Assembly: GCA_045128735.1 (NCBI GenBank)
Contig: JBGVRT010000027.1
Location: forward strand, 50,044 to 114,043
DNA length: 64,000 nucleotides
Origin: RGIG8775 sp045128735
GTDB lineage: Bacteria > Bacillota > Clostridia > Oscillospirales > CAG-272
Reading direction: 5' to 3'
The position numbers and the translations under genes are program-made. The stretch's first letter is position 1. Every line of letters starts with the position of its first letter. The notes below the pieces were generated by a model. It worked only from the letters and a program-made list of their open reading frames with translations, made no database searches and had not been told where the DNA came from. Positions 10,801 to 17,401 of the stretch are shown piece after piece.

Positions 10801-13010
10801 ATACCGAAACGTATTTGTCCCGCTTCGTTTACGTGAAGTGCATAGTGCGTGTTATATCCGCTATCGTTAAATCTGATAAGCGATTCAGCAGATGAGGGAT
10901 TGTCTTTTGTGTCGCTGTCACTGTTACGGAAGGTGGCACGAATGTCAAACTCAATAGTCCAGTCTCCGTCCTGAAACAGATTAAGCTGGTCAACAAGCGA
11001 GAAGTATCCCGTGGTGGTTTTGGAAGCATTAAGCTCGATATATTTATCTTCGCTTCCCTTTAGCGAATATGTTGCGCCTATCGTATTATACGAGGAACCT
11101 TTGGTTTTATCTCCATTCGCAAAGGGGCTGTTTGTTCCATCAAAGCTGTTTTCATAATAAACAGCTCTGCCGTCGCCGTTTTCGTATTTCTTAACGGAAA
11201 GATTGTCAATGTCGATTACAAAGGGCGTATGTTGCGTTTCGCTGTAGGCTACCGCGCCAAACACAAAGTTAATACCGTCGCTTGTGCTTACCTCCTCACG
11301 GGACACAGCCATAAAGTCTGCGTCGTAAAGGGTGGTTACATATTCGTATCTTCTTATATTCGTACCCGTTGCCGCGCGAGCTTCAGCAACGATTTGATTA
11401 CCTACCCAAACGCTGTAGGTCTGAGTTACATCGTAATACACAACCTTAAACTTAGTAAAGCTGTCGTCATCCTTATCGAGAGTAACAACGTCATTGCCCT
11501 CGGGGGTATATATCCTAAGCTTTTGGTCGGCAACGTCACCGTCTGCAACAACCGTGGCTTTCAAAAGATTCAAAGTTTGTCCCGCACGTCTGAACTGAAG
11601 CAAATCCATAACCTGCTCGTCGCCGATAAGCGACGCATCGCTTACTCCCTGCCAGCGCAAATCAAACTCGAAGGAAACCGACTGCGCAACGGTATAGGAA
11701 TGTCCGTTTTTATCCACAAGTCTGAATCTCGCGCCCGTAAGCTGGTCGGTATTCGTTCCGCTATAGTTAATTCTGAGATAATTTCCGCTTCCGTCGCTAT
11801 CCTTAACTACCGTACCGTTAAGCTTTGCGTCTGTATCAAGTGTAAAGCCATAGGGGTTGGAAAGTCTTGAAACGGCGTTAGAATAGATATACTCCTGTGT
11901 ACCTACGGGAACACCGTCAAAGTCGTAATTGTAGAAAAATTCGTCTTTTGCCACGTAAGCGTTTTCAAGGTCTACCTTATACTGTCCCTCTGCTCTGTAA
12001 AACTTGTCGTACACAGTTGAGTATTGCTCAACCTGCATAGTCTTTCCGTCCTCCGAGAAATAGAGCATAGTGACCATACCCGTTACGTTGCTACCCTTTC
12101 CGTTGAAGGACGCGTCAAGACCCTGAGGGTCTATAAGAAACTCGTTAACTACGTTGCCGTGATCGCCTATTATCTGTTGGCAGACAGGATATTCGGCGGA
12201 AATATGTCCCGACAAAACGATAGATATGTTTTCGTACTTTCTCACGAACTTATCCCATATTTCCGCGCCCGTATTTTTCTTTCCGTTTGCCACAACGGTT
12301 GTCTCAGAGTTTGCATACTTTGTATGGTGAGTGCCCGACGTTGTAAGATAAACGTGAGTTGAAACAATTACCTTATGGTCGGAATACTGCTCGCAGAGCT
12401 TACCCGCCCACTCAAGCGCACCGTCGTGCACGTCGCAGTCAAGGGTTATAAACAGAAGCTTCTGGTCGCCTACGGTTATTCTGCTGTAAGAGTTCTTAAC
12501 GCATCCTATATCGTAAAAGCCCTCAACCTGGCTTTTATACCCCGAATCGTTAAAATACTTATTAAACTCATTCGTATTGTCGTGATTTCCTCTTACGATA
12601 TTATAGGGAATTTTGCCGTTCAGCTTGTAGAACTCTTTTCTTGATGCTTCAAGCTCCTCATAGGAGTCCCAGATACCGTTACCGTTTCTGTCGTCCTCGT
12701 CCCAGCTATCGCTTATGTCGCCCAAAAAGGACACGAACTGTATATTTTTCTCGTCCTTGTTATCAAGCAACCATCCGACAAGCGTTTCAAGATGCTGCGG
12801 CTGATAACGCGAAACTATTTGGGTATCTCCCACAACCGCAATGCTATAAGCATAATCCTCAAGCGGCGCTTTGTCGGCGGGGGAAATCCAATAGGGGTCG
12901 GTATCCGTATACCTTACCGCAGTAGTTTCCTCTGCAAAAACAGGAATGTACACGAATGATGACAGTATCATTACGGTACACAAAACGATTGATAAAAGCC
13001 TTTTCTTCAT
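7824..13010 (-). CDS. Secreted calcineurin-like metallophosphoesterase with multiple LamG-like modules
   Basis: 1728 residues. The signal peptide MKKRLLSIVLCTVMIL ends near VFAEE. Residues ~55-350 are a calcineurin-like metallophosphoesterase with the full metal-binding set: VVGDTQ (61-62), LGDIS (97-100), RGNHD (141-144), STH (217-219) and SGHIS (268-270). A loop after the second motif reads DRNGNGIWDSYE, which fits an EF-hand calcium loop. Four or five beta-sandwich (LamG/concanavalin-like) modules follow, with VWVDGVYAGS and similar hairpin signatures. A C-terminal ~130-residue domain (NLRIVGSVD, YGETYVINADF) is of a type seen in clostridial surface proteins. No sortase motif or SLH domain was seen. 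The enzyme probably cleaves a phosphoester outside the cell, such as phosphorylated glycan, teichoic acid or nucleotide; the substrate is unknown. Confidence 0.88.
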   Translation of the reverse strand: MKKRLLSIVLCTVMILSSFVYIPVFAEETTAVRYTDTDPYWISPADKAPLEDYAYSIAVVGDTQIVSRYQPQHLETLVGWLLDNKDEKNIQFVSFLGDISDSWDEDDRNGNGIWDSYEELEASRKEFYKLNGKIPYNIVRGNHDNTNEFNKYFNDSGYKSQVEGFYDIGCVKNSYSRITVGDQKLLFITLDCDVHDGALEWAGKLCEQYSDHKVIVSTHVYLTTSGTHHTKYANSETTVVANGKKNTGAEIWDKFVRKYENISIVLSGHISAEYPVCQQIIGDHGNVVNEFLIDPQGLDASFNGKGSNVTGMVTMLYFSEDGKTMQVEQYSTVYDKFYRAEGQYKVDLENAYVAKDEFFYNYDFDGVPVGTQEYIYSNAVSRLSNPYGFTLDTDAKLNGTVVKDSDGSGNYLRINYSGTNTDQLTGARFRLVDKNGHSYTVAQSVSFEFDLRWQGVSDASLIGDEQVMDLLQFRRAGQTLNLLKATVVADGDVADQKLRIYTPEGNDVVTLDKDDDSFTKFKVVYYDVTQTYSVWVGNQIVAEARAATGTNIRRYEYVTTLYDADFMAVSREEVSTSDGINFVFGAVAYSETQHTPFVIDIDNLSVKKYENGDGRAVYYENSFDGTNSPFANGDKTKGSSYNTIGATYSLKGSEDKYIELNASKTTTGYFSLVDQLNLFQDGDWTIEFDIRATFRNSDSDTKDNPSSAESLIRFNDSGYNTHYALHVNEAGQIRFGMGNGQQRAVPNVTMAAADSEDWTHIAVSFNVYEANKNKTDDWLGSGSSSALTYSMSVWVDGVYAGSVNTGNRNEIKGFSSNVSRLINNRKWTRSAVTSAPDLTGYTLLEEASSDTVKIYRSSDGKVMYRLSYDDTGALIAGAVSGTTATGSIKLTEGAYDGTMDNLQLFSNKATVSGAMDNVIIYKGIIPTSGEKQRADATVNDSVVRSIDFTEIGLYDGVNHLKAAGKDGVVYLNTWKKDFVRNTTDDILTVTGTGTQTVLDVFTPDIAGKTFSIKLKAKNFVWTEGSTSTSGGLLTIRRQKDPATAGVFATVLSYDENGVYFTKGAGKYYLCDQNGKNIEIDNSKAWELEVIVDESRQNSAVSFLVDGNPAYFKAPGFGYDGYYFKAINIEGIIDTVKGLAGAADQRVRVLDMSDKALYSVDLISLEVKYVENPYAIWADDVMIDFSDYTSLEELGDQFYYTDGVKLENGELVIPEGEIFAWLDYNDQLYGFKGGYTSGYNIEIKAKGDVSEDYVISVDQGSLGNVGLVTPAAAGLNSLESDRYSNLSTTFANSRSGATVFNDSNYRGFFSFSNTSVLGAKDFMAVRFASGLKIAELYIHSDLDRELYKESGDIINIDADNCTDVTYVNGIIGNQNNVFTKEKHVAPVIDGETGEVKTDAHFSWDCTSTAMGDRRADFSLNDYVFNKVTVFEWDFALTYPEGATGTNMEFLSFRRVFGKDGTSASAQWEKLLYIKDNGQISTSIHGILYNKDGTLLQLADGARSKVAVIYDGVHKKVSYRVNGYIPYVKSGEELILADNLALTSSHYAWRSRDTRFVTFNFGDNFKGIFDLYGFNVYNVDSDLTAELIGVQCDTSAANLRIVGSVDMLYYSNVGFELKALETADSTQLGNWKAYSENKVYSSIKADSVKVYPDEFGRRYFFTANVMEIDRDGPIKLLVTPYTMVNGAVKYGETYVINADFTEESMNKWTYELEKADRSAFADDTETVVSE

Positions 13011-13054
13011 TTTACATTTTCCTCCATTATCTATAGATTACAGCTCAAAATATT

Positions 13055-14536
13055 TCAGCCTATATTAAACGAAACCTCGTCAAGCTTATCTATTACTTCA
13101 TTGAACTTAGTATCGAACATTATCTTGTTCTGCTCCCAATGCTGTGCGATATCTCTGTCGAGCTTTCTGAAGAAGGTTCCGATATCGCCTATGCTGTAAG
13201 CATAGCAGAAGCCGAAGTCGAAATAAGCACCCTCAAGAATCTTATCGTACATTCTCGCGTCGTCGGGCGCGTCCGAATATTTACCCTTAAGGCAAACCTC
13301 GTAGTACGCAGGCGTTACCTGCTTATAGGACTCTGCCGCCATAAGCTCTATAGTAGCTCCCACCTTTTCGGTCTCCAGACAAGTGGAGAGAATTGTAACA
13401 AGCGAAGCATTCGTCGAGAATTTAGTGCGGTAATCCTTCTGCGCCGTGTCAAATTTCGGCATAGGAAGCACGCCGTAAGAATCGGTCATATCTCTGAAGG
13501 TTGAACCCGAATCAAGGTTGGCAAGCGCAAAGAGCTGTATACCCTCCATAAACGGGGTATTTCCGCGCAGCCCCTTTACAATCGTACCCGGGTTTTCATT
13601 GTACAGCTTCTGCACCTTTTCCCAAGCCGCTACAGTATGCTCATCATATATAGTAAGTACGGGATAATCGTCTTCAATCTGAGTTACCTTTATTCCAAGG
13701 GCGGGAATCCAAACGTCGAGCATTGCGCCGCCGTTTTCCTCATACGCCGAGAATCCAACTGTATCGTAAGAATCTATCACTCCGTCGCTGTTGGTATCGG
13801 TCCATACCCCCGAAACAAGCTCGTGAAGATAATCTATAGTCCACTCGCCCTTATCCACAACGTCATAAAGATTAAGATTCTGCGTGCCGTAAAACTCCCC
13901 AAGAAGTCTCTTATTGAAGAAAATTCCGTTCGCGCTCGCCGCTTGAGTTACGGTAAGGTCGCCCGCAAGAAAGTAGAGACTGTCAAAGAGGGTTAGCTCC
14001 TTTCTGATCATCTGATTCCACCAAGGCTTATCAAGATTTATATGCGGAATATCAAGCACGTTATAGTAGCAACCCTCAAAGGCAAGCTCTGTGGCAAACG
14101 CCTGATATATAGCCGCCGCGTCGTAGTCGCCGCTCTTTGTAAGCACCGCATTTCTTAAGCTCTGATTCCAGGTATTGCGCTCGTAGTGGTGACCCGGCTG
14201 TTCTATCTGTGTTATCTCCACGCCCAGTCTCTCCTCAACTGTGGAATTGCGGTAGAAGATAGCGTCGTAGAGAGTATCGTTAGTAGTCTCGTTTACGTCC
14301 ATTTCCTTTTTCCACATTTCAAGATTGTCGCGGACGAAGAAGGTCACGGTATCTCCTCCGAAGTCAAGCCCCTCGGGAACCGTATCCTTAACCGCGTCAC
14401 GTCCTGATTCGGGCTCTTCGATTCCAACGTTGGCAGGAAGTGTGGTATCATCCGCGTCACCACCGCACGCCGCAAAGCAGAACAGCACAGTTACAAGTGC
14501 CATTATGCAACACAAGATTTTTACTGCGTTTTTCAT
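13055..14536 (-). CDS. Extracellular solute-binding lipoprotein (ABC transporter, family 1-like)
   Basis: 493 residues with a lipoprotein signal peptide and lipobox FAAC. The mature chain has the features of a large clostridial carbohydrate-binding protein: MWKKEMDV, VEERLGVEI early on, GDYDAAAIY, FFNKRLLGE, and a loop WTDTNSDGVIDSYD resembling a calcium-binding EF-hand segment. No permease or ATPase genes lie next to it in this window; they may be elsewhere. It is the first gene of the minus-strand secreted-protein cluster and is divergent from an AraC regulator, the usual arrangement for a sugar-responsive locus. The bound sugar is not predictable from sequence. Confidence 0.85.
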   Translation of the reverse strand: MKNAVKILCCIMALVTVLFCFAACGGDADDTTLPANVGIEEPESGRDAVKDTVPEGLDFGGDTVTFFVRDNLEMWKKEMDVNETTNDTLYDAIFYRNSTVEERLGVEITQIEQPGHHYERNTWNQSLRNAVLTKSGDYDAAAIYQAFATELAFEGCYYNVLDIPHINLDKPWWNQMIRKELTLFDSLYFLAGDLTVTQAASANGIFFNKRLLGEFYGTQNLNLYDVVDKGEWTIDYLHELVSGVWTDTNSDGVIDSYDTVGFSAYEENGGAMLDVWIPALGIKVTQIEDDYPVLTIYDEHTVAAWEKVQKLYNENPGTIVKGLRGNTPFMEGIQLFALANLDSGSTFRDMTDSYGVLPMPKFDTAQKDYRTKFSTNASLVTILSTCLETEKVGATIELMAAESYKQVTPAYYEVCLKGKYSDAPDDARMYDKILEGAYFDFGFCYAYSIGDIGTFFRKLDRDIAQHWEQNKIMFDTKFNEVIDKLDEVSFNIG

Positions 14537-14547
14537 AAAATCTCTCC

Positions 14548-14570
14548 TTTATGTGTACTTTATGTGTACC
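14548..14570 (-). repeat. Tandem GTACACATAAA in 5' leader of solute-binding protein gene
   Basis: Two direct copies of GTACACATAAA lie in the untranslated leader just upstream of the Shine-Dalgarno. It could be a regulator half-site pair or simple duplication; no function is shown. Confidence 0.4.
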
Positions 14571-14590
14571 CTATTCCGTTTTATGTTCTA

Positions 14591-14619
14591 ATTATAATCC
14601 AAAACAATCCGCTTTGCAA
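14591..14619 (-). promoter_or_regulatory. Promoter for the secreted-protein operon
   Basis: TTGCAA, 17-base spacer, TATAAT on the minus strand, about 55 bases upstream of the solute-binding protein start. It matches the layout of the promoters seen before efp and rimP. Confidence 0.65.
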
Positions 14620-14681
14620 TATCAAAACTTTTCCAATTTTATAGCTAAATATGAAAAACACGCATTTTTTGAAATTTGTTC

Positions 14682-14710
14682 TTGACTTTTACAGTTCAGA
14701 CTGTTATACT
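14682..14710 (+). promoter_or_regulatory. araC-family gene promoter with inverted repeat in spacer
   Basis: TTGACT, a 17-base spacer and TATACT stand about 40 bases before the regulator start. The spacer holds a perfect inverted repeat, ACAGT-N4-ACTGT (14691-14704), between the -35 and -10 boxes. Such a position suits an operator, possibly for autoregulation. Confidence 0.7.
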
Positions 14711-14750
14711 GTTATAATAAAGGAACATAGCCTAAGTGGAGGACACACAC

Positions 14751-15587
14751 ATGAATAAATATTTGAAGGAAGATGTTTACAGCATTCGTCAGTCAAGCGA
14801 CACAAAGGAGTTCATAAGGTTCCACATCTGCGGTACTACCTACCCGGACAAGGCATATAAAATCTGCCGCGGAGATGCAAAGGTTTACTGTATCGAGTAC
14901 GTTGAGGACGGACGCGGAACCGTTCATATGAACGACGAGACCTTCTTTCCCGGTGCGGGTGACAGCTATTTCCTTCACGCGGGAAAAGAGCAGAATTATT
15001 ATTCTAACCAAAGTGACCCGTGGAAAAAGCATTTCGTAAACGTATCGGGCAAAATGATAGACGCCCTCGTCGAGTGCTACGGGCTGTCAAAATCCGTTTA
15101 TTTCAAAGGCTTGAATCTTGAAAAGGAAATAAAACATATAATTGAAATAGCCAAATCCGAAACAGGCGAGCATGATTCTGAGCTGATTTCGATAATCAAC
15201 GAGATCTTTCTTAAAATGTTCCGCCACGGCAAATACACCGACGACCTTTCAAAATTGGGCATACAGATGAAGGAATTTCTCAACGCGCAGGTAACGGCAC
15301 GTTTTGATATCGAAGAGCTTTGCAAGCAGATATCGCGTTCTGAGTCGCAGACCATAAGAATTTTCAAAAAACTTTTCGGCGTAACACCCTATCAATACGT
15401 GCTGAACAAGAAAATCGGATTTGCGAAAAAGCTTTTGGAAAACACCAACTTATCGGTAAAGGAAATTTCCCAAAAGCTCTGCTTTTCAAACGAATACAAT
15501 TTTTCCAACGCCTTCAAAAAGAGGGTTGGAGACTCACCTCTGAATTATAAAAAATGGATAACCCCAGCATACAAATCACAAGGATAA
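14751..15587 (+). CDS. AraC-family transcriptional regulator
   Basis: 278 residues. The N-terminal ~130 residues look like the beta-barrel cupin sensor of AraC proteins (PGAGDSYFLHAGKEQ). The C-terminal ~100 residues hold the two helix-turn-helix motifs: FDIEELCKQISRSESQTIRI followed by LFGVTPYQY, then LSVKEISQKLCFSNEYNFS and FKKRVGDSPLNY. GGAGG lies eight bases before the chosen ATG. Divergent transcription from the solute-binding protein suggests it controls that operon in response to a sugar or glycoside; the ligand is not known. Confidence 0.9.
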   Translation: MNKYLKEDVYSIRQSSDTKEFIRFHICGTTYPDKAYKICRGDAKVYCIEYVEDGRGTVHMNDETFFPGAGDSYFLHAGKEQNYYSNQSDPWKKHFVNVSGKMIDALVECYGLSKSVYFKGLNLEKEIKHIIEIAKSETGEHDSELISIINEIFLKMFRHGKYTDDLSKLGIQMKEFLNAQVTARFDIEELCKQISRSESQTIRIFKKLFGVTPYQYVLNKKIGFAKKLLENTNLSVKEISQKLCFSNEYNFSNAFKKRVGDSPLNYKKWITPAYKSQG

Positions 15588-15597
15588 GCAAGTTAAA

Positions 15598-15647
15598 AAC
15601 ACCGTTGTCAGTTGAGTTTAGGAACTCGGACTTAACGGTGTTTTTTG
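15598..15647 (+). terminator. Intrinsic terminator after araC-family gene
   Basis: A 9-bp outer stem, AACACCGTT with AACGGTGTT, encloses a second short stem (GAGTT with AACTC) and is followed by six T residues. Confidence 0.85.
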
Positions 15648-15837
15648 TTTGTTCTTATCTTTTTATGAAATACCCGATTTTGAACCTCCGTTCCTCTCGC
15701 GGTGATTCTTAAATCTTAAATAAGTAAAAGGCTACCCCGAGCCTCCAAGCTCTTATACCGTAAGGGAAAACGAATAATTTACAGTCATTCTGTGACCTTG
15801 CGCTATCCTATTATGGCGCTCGAAGCTCATAGTTCGT

Positions 15838-15897
15838 ATGGGTGTAATGTTCAAGAAGATGGTTGAAAGCTACGAGAACCAGATTAAGACCAAGTAA
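15838..15897 (+). pseudogene. Possible 3' gene remnant (19 codons)
   Basis: The stretch between the araC terminator and the glycosyltransferase (about 430 bases) holds no full gene. It contains a short frame ending in KKMVESYENQIKTK and a stop, followed at 15952-15986 by a strong terminator, as at the end of a real gene. Upstream the frame is closed by TGA. It looks like the tail of a deleted gene; the family is not recognised. Confidence 0.3.
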
Positions 15898-15951
15898 TTT
15901 GACTTGAAATTTTCCGCAAGCTTACGCGCAATAGCGCGTGAGCTTACGGGC

Positions 15952-15986
15952 GAGGGCGTTGATAAAACGCCCTCTATCTATTTTTT
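15952..15986 (+). terminator. Intrinsic terminator upstream of glycosyltransferase
   Basis: Perfect 9-bp stem GAGGGCGTT with AACGCCCTC, 5-base loop, then TATCTATTTTTT. It has no intact upstream gene, which supports a lost gene before it. A second hairpin (AAGCTTACGCGC arm) lies just upstream at 15918-15945. Confidence 0.75.
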
Positions 15987-16018
15987 GCGGCAGCGTTTCT
16001 CCGCAATCGGGAGGTTAT

Positions 16019-17116
16019 ATGATAAAAATTTTACACGTGATAAGCGACTCCAACTTTGGCGGTGCGGGGCGGTTATTGCTTAATCTTATTGCCGAAAGTG
16101 ACAAAAAAAACTTCGATATTTCGGTGGCTGTTCCGCAAGGGAGTGCGCTCAAGCCAAGAATTGAAACGCTTGGCGTAAAGGTCTTTGAGGTAAGCCTCAA
16201 CCTTGGTGAGCTTCGCAGGCTTATAAAGGCGCAAAAGCCCCAAATCGTTCACACCCACGCGGCGGCAAATGCGCGTGTGGCGGCTCGTATTTGCGGTGTT
16301 CCCGTTACGCTGAACACGCGGCACTGCGCCGACTGCTGTCAGACACGATTTTCCATTTTTCGTAGAATTATTACAAACCTTTTTGACACGATTTTCACAA
16401 GTATGACCATAGCAACTGCAGATTACGTTAAGAATGTACTTAAAAGCGAGGGAATTCCGCCCAAAAAAATCGCGGTTATAATAAATGGAAGCCTTCCGTT
16501 ACGCAGGCTTTCTCACCACGAAAGGACGGCGGCACGGGCACGGTCAGGCTACAAGGAAAACGATTTTTTGGCAGGAATTGTAGCGCGTACGGAGCGCGGC
16601 AAGGGGCAGGAATATTTCATCGAGGCGGCTCGTATATGCGAAAAATCGCACCCCGAAATAAAATTTCTGATAGTCGGTGACGGCAGTATGAGGAAACAGC
16701 TTCAAACGCTTGGGGCAGGTCTTTCAAATCTGAAATTTTTGGGATTCCTGCCCGACATAACCGAAATAATGAATATTCTCGACGTCAACGCAAACTGCTC
16801 GTATATCTCCGAAACCTCGTCGCTGTCGCTGTCCGAGGGAATGAGCGTGGGCGCAATTCCCATAGTCAGCGATTGCGGTGGAAACCCTTTTATGGCAAAA
16901 GATTGCGGCTTTACTCTGCCTCAGAAAAATGCCGCCGCGCTCGCCGAAAAACTGATATATTTATCCCAAAACCGAGAAAAAGCCCAAGCACTCAAAAGTG
17001 CGGCAACAGAAAGATTTTTTGCCGAATTCACATCTTCACGAATGGCAAAAGAAACTGAGAAATTATATTTTGAGCTGCTAAATCGAACTGTATTTTCAAA
17101 AAACCTCTTGACATAA
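16019..17116 (+). CDS. Glycosyltransferase, GT4-like
   Basis: 365 residues of GT-B fold. The start MIKILHVISDSNFGGAGR shows the N-terminal Rossmann strand and the glycine loop for the acceptor domain. VHTHAAANARVAA and ATADYVKN follow. The C-terminal nucleotide-sugar domain has VARTERGKGQEYFIEAA, LIVGDG and SLSLSEGMSVGAIPIVSDCGG, where the conserved ExxxxG acidic motif of GT4 enzymes lies. GGGAGG sets the start. It probably transfers a sugar to a surface glycan or lipid; donor and acceptor are unknown. It stands alone, and the valS promoter is embedded in its last codons. Confidence 0.88.
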   Translation: MIKILHVISDSNFGGAGRLLLNLIAESDKKNFDISVAVPQGSALKPRIETLGVKVFEVSLNLGELRRLIKAQKPQIVHTHAAANARVAARICGVPVTLNTRHCADCCQTRFSIFRRIITNLFDTIFTSMTIATADYVKNVLKSEGIPPKKIAVIINGSLPLRRLSHHERTAARARSGYKENDFLAGIVARTERGKGQEYFIEAARICEKSHPEIKFLIVGDGSMRKQLQTLGAGLSNLKFLGFLPDITEIMNILDVNANCSYISETSSLSLSEGMSVGAIPIVSDCGGNPFMAKDCGFTLPQKNAAALAEKLIYLSQNREKAQALKSAATERFFAEFTSSRMAKETEKLYFELLNRTVFSKNLLT

Positions 17117-17136
17117 AATTTTATTTATGGTATACT
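17108..17136 (+). promoter_or_regulatory. valS promoter
   Basis: Near-consensus TTGACA, 17-base spacer, TATACT. The -35 box overlaps the last sense codons of the glycosyltransferase. Confidence 0.85.
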
Positions 17137-17144
17137 GTACTAAA

Positions 17145-17366
17145 TGTGAAGACGGAAAGTAGTAGGTTTGATTCTTCCACACAGAGAGCAGTCGGTAGGT
17201 GCGAGACTGCGGAGTGGCAGGCCGAAGTCGTTCCCGAGCATCGCAGGTGAACAGAGTAGTCTGCGACGGAATCCTCCGTTAAAAGGACTTTGAGTGCGCG
17301 TATTTTACGCGAAATCAGGTGGTACCGCGTTTTCCACGCCCTGATAACAAGGGGCGTGTTTTTTAT
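17145..17366 (+). promoter_or_regulatory. T-box riboswitch leader of valS
   Basis: The ~220-base leader ends with the T-box signature AGGTGGTACCGCG (17317-17329), then a terminator stem CACGCCC with GGGCGTG and a T-run (17335-17364). The 5' half can fold as the long stem I expected of tRNA-sensing leaders. Uncharged tRNA pairing at the T-box bulge should favour the antiterminator and valS expression. The gene context points to tRNA-Val. A GTC at 17227-17229 is a candidate specifier, but I could not confirm its place in the specifier loop. Confidence 0.9.
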
Positions 17367-17401
17367 TTTCTATTCACAAACAAATGAAAGGACATACAAA
17401 A

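Noticed and set aside
14713..14718. TATAAT as the -10 of the araC-family promoter
   Set aside because: Its spacing from TTGACT is 25 bases; TATACT at 17 bases fits better.
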